Shown: positions 32,879-46,554 of the stretch, in pieces
Layout of the letters: each line of letters opens with the position of its first letter
How positions within the stretch are numbered: position 1 is the stretch's first letter
Assembly: GCF_000715075.1 (NCBI RefSeq)
Contig: NC_134101.1
Span: 149,705,084 to 149,769,083 of the forward strand
Direction of reading: 5' to 3'
Origin: Nicotiana tabacum
Lineage: Eukaryota; Streptophyta; Magnoliopsida; Solanales; Solanaceae
Length of the DNA: 64,000 nucleotides
The notes under the pieces: model-generated
Database searches by the model: none
What the model saw: only the letters and a program-made list of their open reading frames with translations
What the model was told of the DNA's origin: nothing
Made by a program: the position numbers and the translations under genes

Positions 32879-33744
32879 TATTTTTAGGCTCTTACCATAA
32901 ATGAACTTGATCTTTGTGAATTAGTATTCTCTGATAACTGTGGCTTTGTTATTTTGCTGTTACTTGGATATCCCGCTCCCATTTTCCCTTTTTATTACTA
33001 CATGCACATCCTCTTCCCTATTTCCCTTTTATATGAACTCATATGCAACTCTTGTTTAATTTGATTATAACGTGCATTTCCCCTTATTTTCCAATCATGT
33101 TCACTTGCTCCAAACTTTTAATTTATCTATATCATATCTCTCTCCAACCCTTACCTCTTTATTTGCTTTATTACAATTCTTTCATTATGCGAACTAACTT
33201 CTTCCCTATTTTTCTTTATTTCATGTCTTTATGTTTATTCAATACTACATTTATTGCTTTCAAACATGCAAAAATACTTGACAGCGTGTTATTTTATCTT
33301 TGCATAAGCATGCTCCACATCATATTCCACTCGTGCATAGTAATACCATAGCGGCACTTGATGAGTGTCCGCTCTCTTCCTAAAATCACCCTTTAAATTT
33401 GGAAAGACTTATTTGCAGTAAAACTAGTCGATCAGCAGTGCAATCGACGGTTATGTACCTTTCCCTCTCAAGTAGTCCGCTTGAGGGTACCAATCTAGAC
33501 TCTTCTAGAAATCCCATTCTAAAATCAACTGTGCATACATCATGTCTAAAACCTAGTATGAGTTAGAACGCTGTCCGCGCAATAACTCACTAAGACAAAC
33601 CTTGTCCAAAGTCCGTTGGGATTTCCATAATCCCAATGGACAAATCACAATCTATGCATCATTTGGAAAAAAAACATGCCAATATGTTGATCATTAACGT
33701 GTAAATAGCTGAATCTGGAGGGGCAAGGGCTAACTATATCTGTT
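32879..33744 (+). other. Element B leader, non-coding
   Basis: AT-rich, about 870 bp. No conserved module copy and no repeats of note. It ends shortly before ORF1. Confidence 0.5.
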
Positions 33745-33953
33745 TTGCAGAAACTGAGGCACGAGTTCCCCAGGTTCATCATGGTTCGGAATATCCCGCC
33801 TTTGCTACTGGATTGGTGGGAAAATCTTTTACCAAGCAACAAAAATCACGTGAAAAGAGTTCTTGGGAATTTACCATCTTTGCTAGACATTCAACCGAAC
33901 AATGAACTGATCGAGGCCGCTACTATGTTCTGGTTCTGTTTCGGGATATAGAA
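33745..33953 (+). pseudogene. Element B ORF1, N-terminal part (split by plastid DNA)
   Basis: Reads KLRHEFPRFIMVRNIPPLLL, WWENLLPSNKNHVKRVLGNL and LPSLLDIQPNNELIEAATMF, the start of the extra ORF1 protein found before gag in Ogre elements (DUF7745-like, from memory). Its function is unknown. A few residues are missing near 33931, and the frame stops at 33949, where plastid sequence follows. The protein resumes at 34913. Confidence 0.8.
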
Positions 33954-36303
<2,350 letters not shown>

Positions 36304-36614
36304 TAGACTCGTTTAGGCTTTGGTTGTAATAAGGCACATGCCATTAGTAACTCTTTATCATTATTGTCATTTTAGTATAGATTCGGTTTATTTAACATAT
36401 AATGAAATGACGCAGTTATAGGCATCAATTTTATCCAACTCTATATGTCATTTAGGCCTACCTCAGGCACAATGAGGACCCAAAATTAGGATGCAGATTA
36501 TAATTCTGCAATACATGTTTAAATACCGCAAACACCTTTTAATACTCCTCACTGACTTGTTTACCTTTTGTTTTTATTTTCTTTACTTGTTTATTCCTAT
36601 CCCCTAAGGTTGGT
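36304..36614 (+). other. Spacer between ORF1 and gag of element B
   Basis: AT-rich, no coding signal on either strand. Confidence 0.5.
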
Positions 36615-38345
36615 TTGTGCATACTAGCATCATTAGCATATCATACTAGATCAAGAGGTCCTCCACCTCCTCCTCCTCCAAGTAATCTCAAAAGCAAGGG
36701 AAAAGCCAAAATGGATGACACAAGCAATATCAGGAAAGACAATGCTACGCATGAAGAGAATGTCGAAACTTCATATGGTCGGAGCACTCCAGCACCGAAT
36801 GACTTGGTTTTATAGCTGGAACAGAAGATATTGGAGTTACAAAGGGAACTCAAGCAGGTTCGGAACTTGGCAAACCTTTCCCTTACCCTTAACGCCCCCG
36901 ACGTCAACACCAAAAACCCAGCACCTCCCCAAAATACACCAAACTAGCATCCATAAAATCCTCCCGCACCTTACTAATATGACACACCGCCTCAAAATCC
37001 CAATCCCCTACCAGTACCGACTCCTCCACAACATCATCATCAGCCAACCTAGTATCCCCAAACCACTACCTATCACACTCCTCAGAATGCATCACAACCT
37101 ATCCCTGAGCCTCAAAACTCAACCAATGATCACCACTACACCCAAATCCCTGGAGTCCATCAAAGTAACCCCATATATATGGAAACCTTACCCCACACTC
37201 CTCAACAAACCTTATGCATAACGGAGTCTGCCGAGAAGGACCTGCTCATCAAGAATATGGCGGGGGAGCTTAAGAAGCTCACAAGTCAAGTCCAAGGTGT
37301 GGAAGGTGGTAAAGGAATTGAGGGTTTGAACTATGAAGATTTGTGTATTTAGCCGAACATAGGACTGCCGGAGGGCTACAAACCTCCTAAGTTCGAAATA
37401 TTCGACGGAAGGTGATCCGAAGGTACATTTGAGAATATATTGTGACAAGCTCGTAGGGGTTGGTAAAGATGAAAGAATTCGCATGAAGTTATTTATGAGG
37501 AGCCTCACTGGTGATGCCCTATCTTGGTATATCAGCCAAAATCCAAAGAAGTGGATTAACTGGGTAAGCATGACGTTAGATTTCATGGATCGGTTCAAAT
37601 TCAACACAGAGAATGCACCAGATGTCTTCTATATTCAAAATCTCAAGAAAAAGCCAACAAAAACTTTCCGCGAGTATGCTACTCGATGGAGATCGGAAGT
37701 TGCAAAAGTAAGGCCGACATTAGAGGAAGAGCAAATGAACAAATTCTTTGTTCGAGCCTAGGATCCGCAATACTATGAGAGGTTGATGATTATTGAAAAT
37801 CATAAATTTTCTGACATCATCAAATTAGGAGAAAGAATAGATGAGGTAATTAAAAGCGGAATAGTGACAAACTTTGAGGCACTCCAAGATACAAATAAGG
37901 CCTTGCAGTCAGGAGGCATATCCAAGAAGAAGGATGTAGGGGCCGTGATGGTACTCTAGGACTAAAGTCTCCTCTAACATACCAAACACCTCCACCAACA
38001 TATCAACCTTCACCTCCCAGATATAAACAACCCGCCGCCACCTACCATACTTATAACATACAACCTACATATTACCACTCCCCACCACCAGCTCGCCAAA
38101 ACTACCAGAAAGCTAAACCAAATTTTGACCGTAGACCAACCAGACAATACACTCCTATTGCTGAACCCATCGATCAGCTCTATGAAAGACTGAAGGCTAC
38201 CGGTTATGTCACCCCTATTCCCGTTGTTGTTATGGAAAACTCTTCCCACTGTGTTAATATGAACAAGACATGTGCCTATCACTCAGGCATGAAGGGACAT
38301 ACTATTGATGAATGTCGCACTCTGAAGGGTAAGATCCAGATGTGA
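36615..38345 (+). pseudogene. Element B gag
   Basis: Starts in a proline-rich region (HTRSRGPPPPPPPSNLKSKG near 36642), followed by a Pro/Gln/His-rich stretch with stops, then AGELKKLTSQVQGVE near 37260, the gag core from 37430 (RIYCDKLVGVGKDERIRMKL; GDALSWYISQNPKKWINW near 37511; REYATRWRSEVAKVRPTLEE near 37669), a spacer rich in Pro/Tyr and a zinc-knuckle-like CAYHSGMKGHTIDEC near 38270 with its Cys and His residues intact. Breaks: TAG at 36813, 37351 and 37759, and a frameshift near 37411. The protein would form the capsid. Element C gag is a close relative. Confidence 0.82.
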
Positions 38346-38968
38346 TTGACCAAAGTTATACAAGCAAAAGAGGCTGCACCAAATGCCCGCAACAACTCCC
38401 TCCTGGATCAAAGGGGCGAGGGGGTAAATGTGATCGAAAATGATGAAGAATGGGAGCCGGAAGGATCAATTGGACTCATTCGTGAAGGTGATAAACCCAA
38501 AGTACCTCCAATCACTCTCACACATATTATAGTGCAGATTCAGTCGCCAATTGAGGTTGAAATAGCCACGCGAACTCTATTTGAGGTGAAAGAAACAACG
38601 CCCTCAGCCGCACCAGCTTCGTTTAAGGTGGAAGTGACCACACCTTTCACTGTGACGGTTGTACCCACACCATCTATTAATTCCAATGCTATACCCTGGG
38701 ACTATGCTGCATAGGCAAGAAGAAAGGGAAAAGGGAAAATGGAAGAAACAGGTGTCGCACAAGGCATGACCAAGGCCGGTAGGGTTTAAACACTTGAGCA
38801 TTTGGGAGGAACAAGTAAAGAAGTTGCTTTCAAGCAGCCTATCATTGAAACAGGACCGGATGATCTTTGGAGAAATGTGCAAGCAAGGGAATATTTTGCA
38901 GTTGATCATCTGAACAAAATCCCTTCTCAGAATCTATTCTATCACTACTACAGAATTTTGAGACGCAT
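38346..38968 (+). pseudogene. Element B gag-protease linker
   Basis: Open from 38346 to 38714 (TKVIQAKEAAPNARNN; NVIENDEEWEPEGSIGLIRE near 38430; then Val/Thr/Pro-rich text), followed by KARRKGKGKMEETGVAQGMT-like sequence in a shifted frame and FETHMNA before the protease. It corresponds to 60308-60619 in element C. Confidence 0.7.
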
Positions 38969-39590
38969 ATGAATGCATTAATGAAAGTATTGAACGAAGA
39001 TTACATGCCCAACAACATCACTAGTAGGGAGATGGCTAACATGGTCGGGCAAGTATTGGAGAGCCACAAGATCACTTTCCACGAAGACAAATTACCACTA
39101 GAAGGACTGAGTCACAACAGGGCACTACACATCACAGTGCAGCTTGAGGATAAATTCATTACCAGGGTCCTAATACATGGGGGTTCGAGTCTTAACATTT
39201 GTCCATTGACTACTTTGAAGAGGTTAGGTAAAGGCTTGCATGAGATACAGGAAGGAACTATGAATGTGAAAGCATTTGATGGGTCTCAAAGGGCTACGAG
39301 TGGGGAAATAAACATGTGCTTGCAAATAGGTCCAACTTGGTTTGATGTTGAGTTTCAAGTATTGGACATATGTACTACGTACAATCTGTTGTTGGGACGA
39401 CCTTGGATATATGCTGCTGGAGTCGTAGTTTCTATGCTACACCAGGTCATGAAATTTGAATGGAATCATCAGTAAGTGATCATCCATGAAGACGGGAGTA
39501 ATCCCATTTACACCAATCAAATCATTCCGGTTGTCGAGAATAGGAGGAATTTGGGTGGAGAAATATACCATCGCACCGAGCCCTTCACAA
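38969..39590 (+). pseudogene. Element B protease, catalytic Asp replaced by His
   Basis: Open 168-codon stretch: MNALMKVLNEDYMPNNITSR, NRALHITVQLEDKFITRVL, then IHGGSSLNICP, where the family and element C have Asp-Gly-Gly-Ser. The codon at 39176-39178 is CAT. Later NLLLGRPWIYAAGVV matches the retropepsin C-terminal motif. A TAA at 39473 (expected Glu) is followed by another 35 related codons until about 39590, where AT-rich foreign sequence begins. Confidence 0.85.
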
Positions 39591-40059
39591 AAAGTTGTTG
39601 AATCTTCACAAAAATACTTATAGAGGTACACAACAAAAAGAATTAATGAAGTAATGTTTATACCGACGCTGAAAATTAGTTAAATTAAATAACACCCCAG
39701 TCTTGTCATTGTATGGCAGAGAAGGTACATTATTACCTTAAGTTGACACTATTTGCCACAATCTTTCTTACATTATTCTCATTTCTTATAATTCTTCATT
39801 TGCCAACTTCAAAACTTTGCATGTGCAGAGGCATAATAAAGTTAATACTGGCTAATTTATTTCTAAACAAATCATTTCAACTGTTCAATTATAACTTCAA
39901 ACTCCAATACGGGAAAAGGGTAGAGTCATTACTTGCGTGTGCCACTTAGAATAGATAGGGTACAAATTTTCTTTAGTTTTATGTTAAAAGTAAGAAGAGA
40001 TTTGTCATTTTACGTGTAAGAAATCTGAAAATAAAAATCAAACGATATTTACAAGTTGT

Positions 40060-40380
40060 TTACAAATGATTTATACATAGTAAAAACAAATTTCATACAA
40101 TTAATTATATATTATACAACTTATTTACAACTTTCATACATTATTTCTATCCAGTTATATACAACTACATTATCATACCACGTAAATATAATTTTTATAC
40201 AAATTTATAAAATATGTCTTTTGTATATTTTGTATCTGATTTATACATAGCAAAAACAAAATTCATACAACTAATTATATATTATACAACTTATCTACAA
40301 CTTATCATACATTACTTATACTCAGTTATAAATAATTACAATATCATACAACTTAAATATAATTTTTATACAATATTTTT
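40060..40380. repeat. ~165-bp tandem duplication
   Basis: Copies begin GATTTATACATAGTAAAAAC near 40067 and GATTTATACATAGCAAAAAC near 40239. Both run through AATTATATATTATACAACTT and end AAATATAATTTTTATACAA. Confidence 0.75.
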
Positions 40381-40473
40381 CAACTTTCATATATAGTTAA
40401 ATAAATAAATAAAAATATATAAACAACATAATACAATTTTACTACATTTTCGTAAATATAATGTATATCATGT

Positions 40474-40500
40474 CTTCTTCTTCTTCTTCTTCTTCTTCTT
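40474..40500 (+). repeat. (CTT)n microsatellite
   Basis: Nine successive CTT/TTC units. Confidence 0.85.
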
Positions 40501-40589
40501 CGAGTTTCAATCTGAAAATTCAGCCAAAACAAAGTCTAATCTTCGCCGAAACCCCTCAAAATTGAGATATAAACTCCAAACCATATTCT

Positions 40590-40860
40590 CAATTATTTTC
40601 AACAACACTCAATCCAAACAAATAATTATTTTTGAAAACCCAAATTCGAATTCAAAGCTTCAAAACTTTTTAATGGATGTCAATGGTGGAATTGCTGCTC
40701 TCTTTTCCTTTACTTTACATTATTAAAATTAGGGATTGAGAGATAGAGAGAGACGTAGAGAGAATTCCCAATTTTTTGCAACAACGCCCAATTCAAACAA
40801 ATAATGTTTTTTGAAAACCCAAATTCAAATTCAATGCTTAAAAGCTTTTTAATGGCTGTC
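40590..40860. repeat. ~185-bp direct duplication
   Basis: Copies share 'CAACAAC(A/G)C(T/C)CAAT(C/T)', GAAAACCCAAATTC and CTTTTTAATGG(A/C)TGTCAAT, beginning near 40590 and 40770. Confidence 0.65.
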
Positions 40861-41165
40861 AATTGTGGAATAGTGGGTGAGTGCAAGATACGTGGGGGAG
40901 GGGGTTGGTATGTGGAGAGAGAAACATGGGGGAGTGGAAGATACATTAGAGTATTTTTAGGACACTAATTATTATTATTATTATTAATTACCTTAAAATG
41001 TACATAAATGGTAATTGAGTATATAAAATGTAATTATAGTAAAACTTGAGTAGGGAAGGTAATATAGTTTCATATAGTATATAGGAATGTAAAAATTTAT
41101 TTATTTAATGCATCGCTATTTTAGTATTTATTATTATCTTTTACATTTTCTCTCTACATCATTAT

Positions 41166-41986
41166 TATTACTTATCCTGATGAACCAATGATTGTGACAT
41201 GTAATGAGACAACGCAATATAAGGATAGTGAATCGGAAGAGATAGATGAAGAGGATGTGATACCTGAGGAAATTGTCAGAGAAGATGAGAATTTTGAGAA
41301 TAAGCCTAAGTCCAACTTGGACAAAACTGAGATAGTCAACTTGGGAGATTCCGAAACAACCAAAGAAACCCGCATAAGTATCCACTTGTCACCATCAGAA
41401 AAAGAAGAATACGCTCGTTTCCTAAAGGAGTATGAGGAAATTTTTGCATGGTCTTATGATTATATGACTGGTTTGAGAACATCTATAGTGGCTCATAAAC
41501 TACCTACCGATCCGATGTGTCCGCCTATAAAACAGAAACTCAAAAAGGTCAAGCCTGATATGAGTCTGAAAATCAAAGAGGAAGTCACCAAGCAGATCAA
41601 AGCTAAAGTTCTCAGAGTAGTCGAATATCCTACTAGGTTGGCCAACACCGTGCCAGTTCCGAAGAAAGATATGAAGGTCGGAGCATGTGTCGACTATCGA
41701 GATTTAAACAAAGCAAGTCCCAAAGATGATTTCCCGTTACCCAATATACACATACTGGTTGACAACTATGCCAAGCATGAACTCTAATCCTTTGTGGATT
41801 GCTTCGCAGGATACCATATGATCTGGATGGATGAAGAAGATGCCGAGAAAATAGCCTTTATCACATCGTGTGGGATGTATTGTTATAAAATGATGTTGTT
41901 TGGCCTGAAGAATGCTAGAGCCACTTATATGAGAGCCATGACGACCATTTTCCACGACATGATTCACAAAGAAATATAGGTGTACG
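41166..41986 (+). pseudogene. Element B reverse transcriptase, N-terminal part (split by element D)
   Basis: Seen: an acidic leader (EEIDEEDVIPEEIVREDENF near 41235), ISIHLSPSEKEEYARFLKEY near 41373, DPMCPPIKQKLKKVKPDMSL near 41510, RVVEYPTRLANTVPVPKK near 41613, VDYRDLNKASPKDDFPLPNI near 41690, stop TAA at 41785, WMDEEDAEKIAFITSCGMYC near 41826 and MTTIFHDMIHKEI near 41938. A TAG at 41977 follows. The coding sequence is cut at 41986 within the catalytic YxDD box and resumes after element D at 48452. Confidence 0.88.
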
Positions 41987-42042
41987 TGTTACATCTCGCA
42001 TTTTCGTACTATAAAAGTTTTGCCTTCAGTTAATTGACGCAT
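41987..42042 (+). repeat. Element D 5' LTR stub (56 bp)
   Basis: TGTTACATCTCG...TTCAGTTAATTGACGCA. From TAAAAGTTTTG(C/T)CTTCAG it matches the start of the 3' LTR at 46567-46607. It then jumps directly into gag coding sequence. Confidence 0.8.
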
Positions 42043-42950
42043 ACACATTAAGGGTAATATAGGCCACTGCGACTGAGTCAGTTGAGCTAGCTTTCTATAG
42101 ACTCCGAGATGTTGCAGTAAATTGGTACGAGTCTTGAGAATTATCCAGAGGCGAGGATGCCCCTCCAGCAGTATGGCAGGAGTTTACAGAGGCTTTTCTT
42201 TGTCATTATCTTCCATTAGAGCTTAGACGAGCCAGAGTTGATAGGTTCTTATTCAGCAGGGTAACATGAGTGTTCAGGAGTACAACCTTCAGTTTGATTC
42301 ATTGGCTAGGTATGCTCCCACTATTTTATCTAAGATGGAGGATCGGGTGCACCGGTTCGTGATGGGATTAGAGCCTCACTTGCTTAATGATTGTATGTCG
42401 GTCTCACTTTATCCAGACATGGATATTTCTCATATTCAGGCATACACTCAGGGTGTAGAGGAGCGTAAGAAGAAACAGAGGGCCGATCGTGATAATGATA
42501 GGGCCCAGAATAAGAGAGCGAGGTCTTTAGGTCCTTCTAGTGAGTTTCGAGGTGGTCAGAGACCACAATACCCAAGGTATCAAGCCCAGCCATCGGCTAG
42601 CGCGCCCCTCAGTTTGGCGGTAAGAGATTTGATCGTTCCATATATTCAGGGTCTGGTCAAAATTTCAAGGCCTCAGGTTCTTAGTATAGGGATGAGTCAA
42701 GTCAGATGAGGCTGCCCTTGCCACAATGAGCTCAATGTGGTAAGCAACATATCGGGCAGTGCCATATGGGATTAGGTGTTTGTTATACTTGTGGTTATCC
42801 AGGCCAAGTTATGAGGGATTGTCCGATGAGAGGTGATGCGAGCATAACTCAGCTAGTTGGATCTGTAGCTGGTTCATCATCATCAGTACGCCCCTCTAGG
42901 AAAGGTCCACAAGTACGAATGAGTCTTGGTAGAGGCAAAGGTTGAGCATC
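42043..42950 (+). pseudogene. Element D gag
   Basis: Begins inside gag: ESVELAFYRLRDVAVNWYES near 42075, stop, then MSVQEYNLQFDSLARYAPTI at 42266, RVHRFVMGLEPHLLNDCMSV near 42344, a Lys/Arg-rich stretch, and a zinc knuckle near 42782, CYTCGYPGQVMRDCP, where the expected His is Gln. Stops at 42136 and 42707 and frameshifts are present. The N-terminus was lost in the 5' deletion. Confidence 0.82.
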
Positions 42951-43260
42951 TAGCTCGAGCAGTCCTCAGAACCGCATTTACGCATTAGCAGGACGACATG
43001 ACCAGAAGTCATTGCCTGATGTTGTTACAAGTATATTATTAGTCTTCTCATATGATGTATATGCACTTATTAACCCAGGTTCCACCTTATCATACATTAC
43101 TCTGTTAGTTGCTAGTAAGTTTGGAATAAAACCTGAATTGGTTAAAACTTTTAAGGTGTCTACACCTGTTGGGGACTCAGTGATAGCTAAGTAAGTATAT
43201 AGGGGTTGCATAATAGTAGTTCATAGTCGATCTACCGTAGAGGACCTAATCGAGTTAGAT
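42951..43260 (+). pseudogene. Element D protease, catalytic Asp replaced by Asn
   Basis: Seen: RIYALAGRHDQKSLPDVVTS near 42973, then YALINPGSTLSYIT with the catalytic codon at 43072-43074 reading AAC (Asn) instead of Asp, then KPELVKTFKVSTPVGDSVIA near 43129. A TAA at 43192 follows; the frame continues into RT after it. Family members need Asp here. Confidence 0.85.
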
Positions 43261-44440
43261 ATGGTAGAATTTGATGTTATAATGGGTATGGATTGGTTGG
43301 CTTCTTGTCATGCAAACGTTGATTGTAGATCAAAGATAGTTCGCTTTCAATTTCTAGGGGAGCCTATTTTGGAGTGGAAAGGTAATACGCCATCGCCGAG
43401 AGGAAGATTTATTTCCTATCTCAAGGCAAGGAAGATGATCAGAAAGGGATGTATTTATCACTTAGTTCAGGTTCAAAATGTGGAAGAGGAGTCACTAACC
43501 ATTCAGTCCATCCTTGTGGTTAATGAGTTTTTCGATGTTTTTCCCGATGAGCTTACGAGCCTTCTGCTAGAGCGAGAAATTGAGTTTTCTATTGACCTAC
43601 TACCAGATACTCATCCAATATCTATTCCTCCCTATAGAATGGCCCCCGCGGAGCTAAAAGAATTGAAAGAACAACTAAAGGACTTGCTTGAAAAAGGATT
43701 TATCAGACCTAGTACATCACCGTGGGGAGCACCTATGTTATTTATGAGGAAGAAATATGGTTCCTTATGGATGTGTATTGATTATAGACAGTTGAATAAG
43801 GTGGCGATTAACAATATATACCCGCTCCCAAGGATTGACAATATATTTGATCAGTTACAAGGTGCCAAGTGTTTTCAAAAATAAACCTGAGGTCCGGGTA
43901 CCATTAGGTAAGGGTTAAGGAGGAAGATATTCTGAAGACAACATTTAGGACTAGATATGGGCACTTTGAGTTTTGTGTTATGTCATTCGGTTTGACCAAT
44001 GCCCCAACAGTATTCATGGATTTGATGAACCGTGTGATCAGGACTTTATTAGATTTGTTCGTAATGGTATTTATCGATGATATATTGGTGTATTCTCGTT
44101 CAAAGGCTGAGCATGCAGATCATCTGCGTACTGTGCTTAGAGTTTTACAAAAAGGGAAGTTGTATGCAAATTCTCTAAATGTGAATTCTGGTTGAATTCT
44201 ATAACTTTCCTTGGGCTTATCATTTCGAGTAAAGGCATCCTGGTGGATACACAAAAGATTGAGGCAGTAAGGACGTCGCCCAGACATACAACACTGACAG
44301 AGATTTGTAGCTTTCTTGATTTGGCAATTTATTACAGGAGATTTGTAGAGAGATTTTATTCCCTTTCAACACCTTTGACAAAGTTAACTCAGAAGGGAGC
44401 AAAGTTTCAATGGATTGATGCTTGCGAATGGAGTTTCTAG
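43261..44440 (+). pseudogene. Element D reverse transcriptase
   Basis: Open from 43261: [40 protein letters not shown] near 43530, [20 protein letters not shown] near 43616, [20 protein letters not shown] near 43771. A TAA near 43882 and a frameshift precede [20 protein letters not shown] at 43980 and the catalytic box [12 protein letters not shown] near 44068, which is intact. A TGA at 44193 is followed by SITFLGLIISSKGI and the thumb to 44440 (TAG from a Gln codon). Confidence 0.88.
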
Positions 44441-44815
44441 GCATTAAAGGACACATTAACTTCAGCACCGATTCTAACGCTCCTAGAAGGGACCAGTGGT
44501 TATGTTATCTATTGTGATGCTTCAGGCATTGGATTGGGTTGTGTGCTGATGCAACATGGTACGGTTGTGGCTTATGCTTCTAGACAACTAAGAAAGCATG
44601 AGAAGAACTACTCGAATCATAAGATCCTCCAGTACATCTTCAAGCTAAAGGAATTGAATCTACATCAAAGGAGAAGGTTGGAGCTACTTAAATACTATGA
44701 TGTTGATATTTTATACCATCCGGGGAAGGCGAACGTAGTAGCCGACGCCCTCAGCCGTAGATCTATGGGTAGCATGTCTTATTTACAGCCAGAAAAAGAG
44801 GGGAATAACCCATGA
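44441..44815 (+). pseudogene. Element D RNase H with internal in-frame deletion
   Basis: Begins [20 protein letters not shown] near 44502 (first catalytic Asp present) and continues [17 protein letters not shown], then jumps to [20 protein letters not shown] and [17 protein letters not shown] near 44714. Compared with related elements, about 30 residues between the two blocks are missing without change of frame, including the region with the catalytic Glu and second Asp. Not catalytically competent. Confidence 0.8.
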
Positions 44816-46100
44816 GGTTCATCAGCTAGCTAGTCTTGGAGTTTGGTTACTGGACTCAGGTGATATTGGAATTACTATTCAGGATATGACAACATCCTCT
44901 TTAGTAACTGAAGTAAAGGAACACCAGTACGATGATCATGTGTTAGTTCATTATAAGGATACCACCCTTTAGAAGGAGAAGACACTGTTTGAAATTATAG
45001 AAGATGGGGTCCTCAGATATCAAGGGCGATTATGTGTGCCTAATGTTGCATGCCTACGTCGGCAGGTTATGGGAGAAACTCACTATTCTCGTTATTCTAT
45101 CCATCCCGGAGTGACAAAGATGTATCATGATATCAGAGAAGTATATTGGTGGGTTGGAATGAAAAAGGATATAGAAGATTTTGTTGCTAAGTGTCCTAAC
45201 TGTCAGCAGGTTAAGATTAAGCATCAAAAACCCGGTGGATTATTGCAGGCTATGGAGATTCCGACTTGGACATAGGAAATAATCAATATGGATTTCATCG
45301 TAGGCTTACTTCGTACCCAGCATAAGTTCGATTTGATATGAGTGATTGTTGATAGGCTTACAAATTCAGCAATTTTTTTGCCTGTTAGGACTACATATTC
45401 CTCAAAGGATTATGCAAGGCTTTATATTAAGGAGATAGTACGACTGCATGGTGCCCATGTATCTATTATCTCGGATAGAGGAGCTCAATTTACAGCCAAC
45501 TTCTGGAGGTCCTTCCAAAAAGGATTGGGGACTCAAGTAAATCTTAGTACAACATTTCATCCCCAGATAGACGGATAGGCTGAGCGTACTATTCAGACAC
45601 TTGAGGATATGTTACGAGCTTGTGTGATAGACTTCAAAGGTAGCTGGGATGATCATCTACCGCTTATTGAGTTCGCATATAATAAAAGTTACCACTTCAG
45701 TATCCAGATGGCTTCGTACGAGGCTTTGTATGGGCGCAAGTGCTGATCTCTTATAGGGTGATTTAATGTTAGAGAATCTGGGTTACATGGGACAGACCTA
45801 GTTCAGCAAGCCATAGAAAAAGTAAAGCTGATCCAGGATCAACTATTGACAGCTCAGAGTCGTCATAAGTCATATTCTAACATGTGGCAACGAGATTTAG
45901 AGTTTGGGATTGATGATGAGGTATTCTTAAAGGTGTCACCTATGAAGGGTATGATGAGATTTGACAAGAAAGGAAAACTTAGACCACGGTATATTGGGCC
46001 TTATTGGATCATTCGTAGAGTAGGCCAAGTAGCTTATGAGTTAGAATTGCCCTCGGAATTAGAGTTTGTCCATCCGGTTTTTCAAGTATCTATGTTATAG
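44816..46100 (+). pseudogene. Element D integrase
   Basis: HHCC domain at 45060-45225: HYSRYSIHPGVTKMYHDIRE and CPNCQQVK. Catalytic core: MDFIVGLLRTQHKFDLI near 45288 (first Asp), stop TGA at 45340 (from Trp), VSIISDRGAQFTANFWRSFQ near 45450 (second Asp), stop TAG at 45577, [20 protein letters not shown] near 45580 (Glu). The C-terminal GPY/F part PRYIGPYWIIRRVGQVAYEL lies near 45984. Further stops at about 45743 and 45763, and TAG at 46098. All three DDE residues are present but the frame is broken. Integrase inserts the cDNA into chromatin. Confidence 0.86.
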
Positions 46101-46454
46101 AAGTGTATTGGAAATCCTACCCGAGTGGTGCCTACAAATGATGTACAGATTACAGAGGACTTGTCATACGAGGAAATTTTGGTTGCCATCCTAGACCGAC
46201 AAATCCGTAAGCTACGGAATAAAGAGGTAGCCTCCGTGAAAGTACTTTGGAGGTACAACAATGTGGAAGAAATGACTTGGGAGGCCGAGGAAGACATGAA
46301 GTCTAGATATCCCTACTTATTTCCTCCTCCAGATAAGTGTCCGATTGAGATGTCACAGCCTCAATGTACGTGTACAGATTCTTGTGTTAGCTATTGTTAT
46401 TGGTCGTGTGAGGCCATCATCGTTATTGATGATTGTGGTCCTATGTGGTATTAA
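46101..46454 (+). pseudogene. Element D chromodomain tail
   Basis: The frame 46125-46454 reads LSYEEILVAILDRQIRKLRN near 46161, VASVKVLWRYNNVEEMTWEA near 46230 and EEDMKSRYPYLF, a chromodomain fused to the integrase end. In chromoviruses it guides integration to heterochromatin. It is complete in length but separated from integrase by a stop at 46098. Cys-rich text follows (CTCTDSCVSYCYWSC), which probably comes from an extended C-terminus. Confidence 0.85.
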
Positions 46455-46554
46455 ATTATTGGGTTTCTACATGAAGGGTTGGTAGTAGCGTTGTTACAAA
46501 GGCGACTCTGCCAAGGTTATATAGATCCCGGAGAGTTAAACATTCGAGTACGAA

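Larger units (their letters stand above)
39591..41165. repeat. AT-rich insertion of unknown class in element B
   Basis: About 1.57 kb replaces the protease tail and most of the intron found at the same place in element C. It contains a ~165-bp tandem duplication (40060-40380), a (CTT)n run (40474-40500), a ~185-bp duplication (40590-40860) and (ATT)n (40968-40988). No coding region, clear terminal repeats or target duplication are visible. It could be a non-autonomous DNA transposon or composite filler DNA. Confidence 0.5.

Noticed and set aside
33043..33351. Membrane-protein-like small ORF in the element B leader
   Set aside because: AT-rich leader sequence gives Leu/Ile/Phe/Tyr-rich translation; no conservation signal or initiation context.
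40056..40396. Two similar short ORFs, possible gene pair
   Set aside because: They are the two copies of a 165-bp AT-rich DNA duplication, without coding character.
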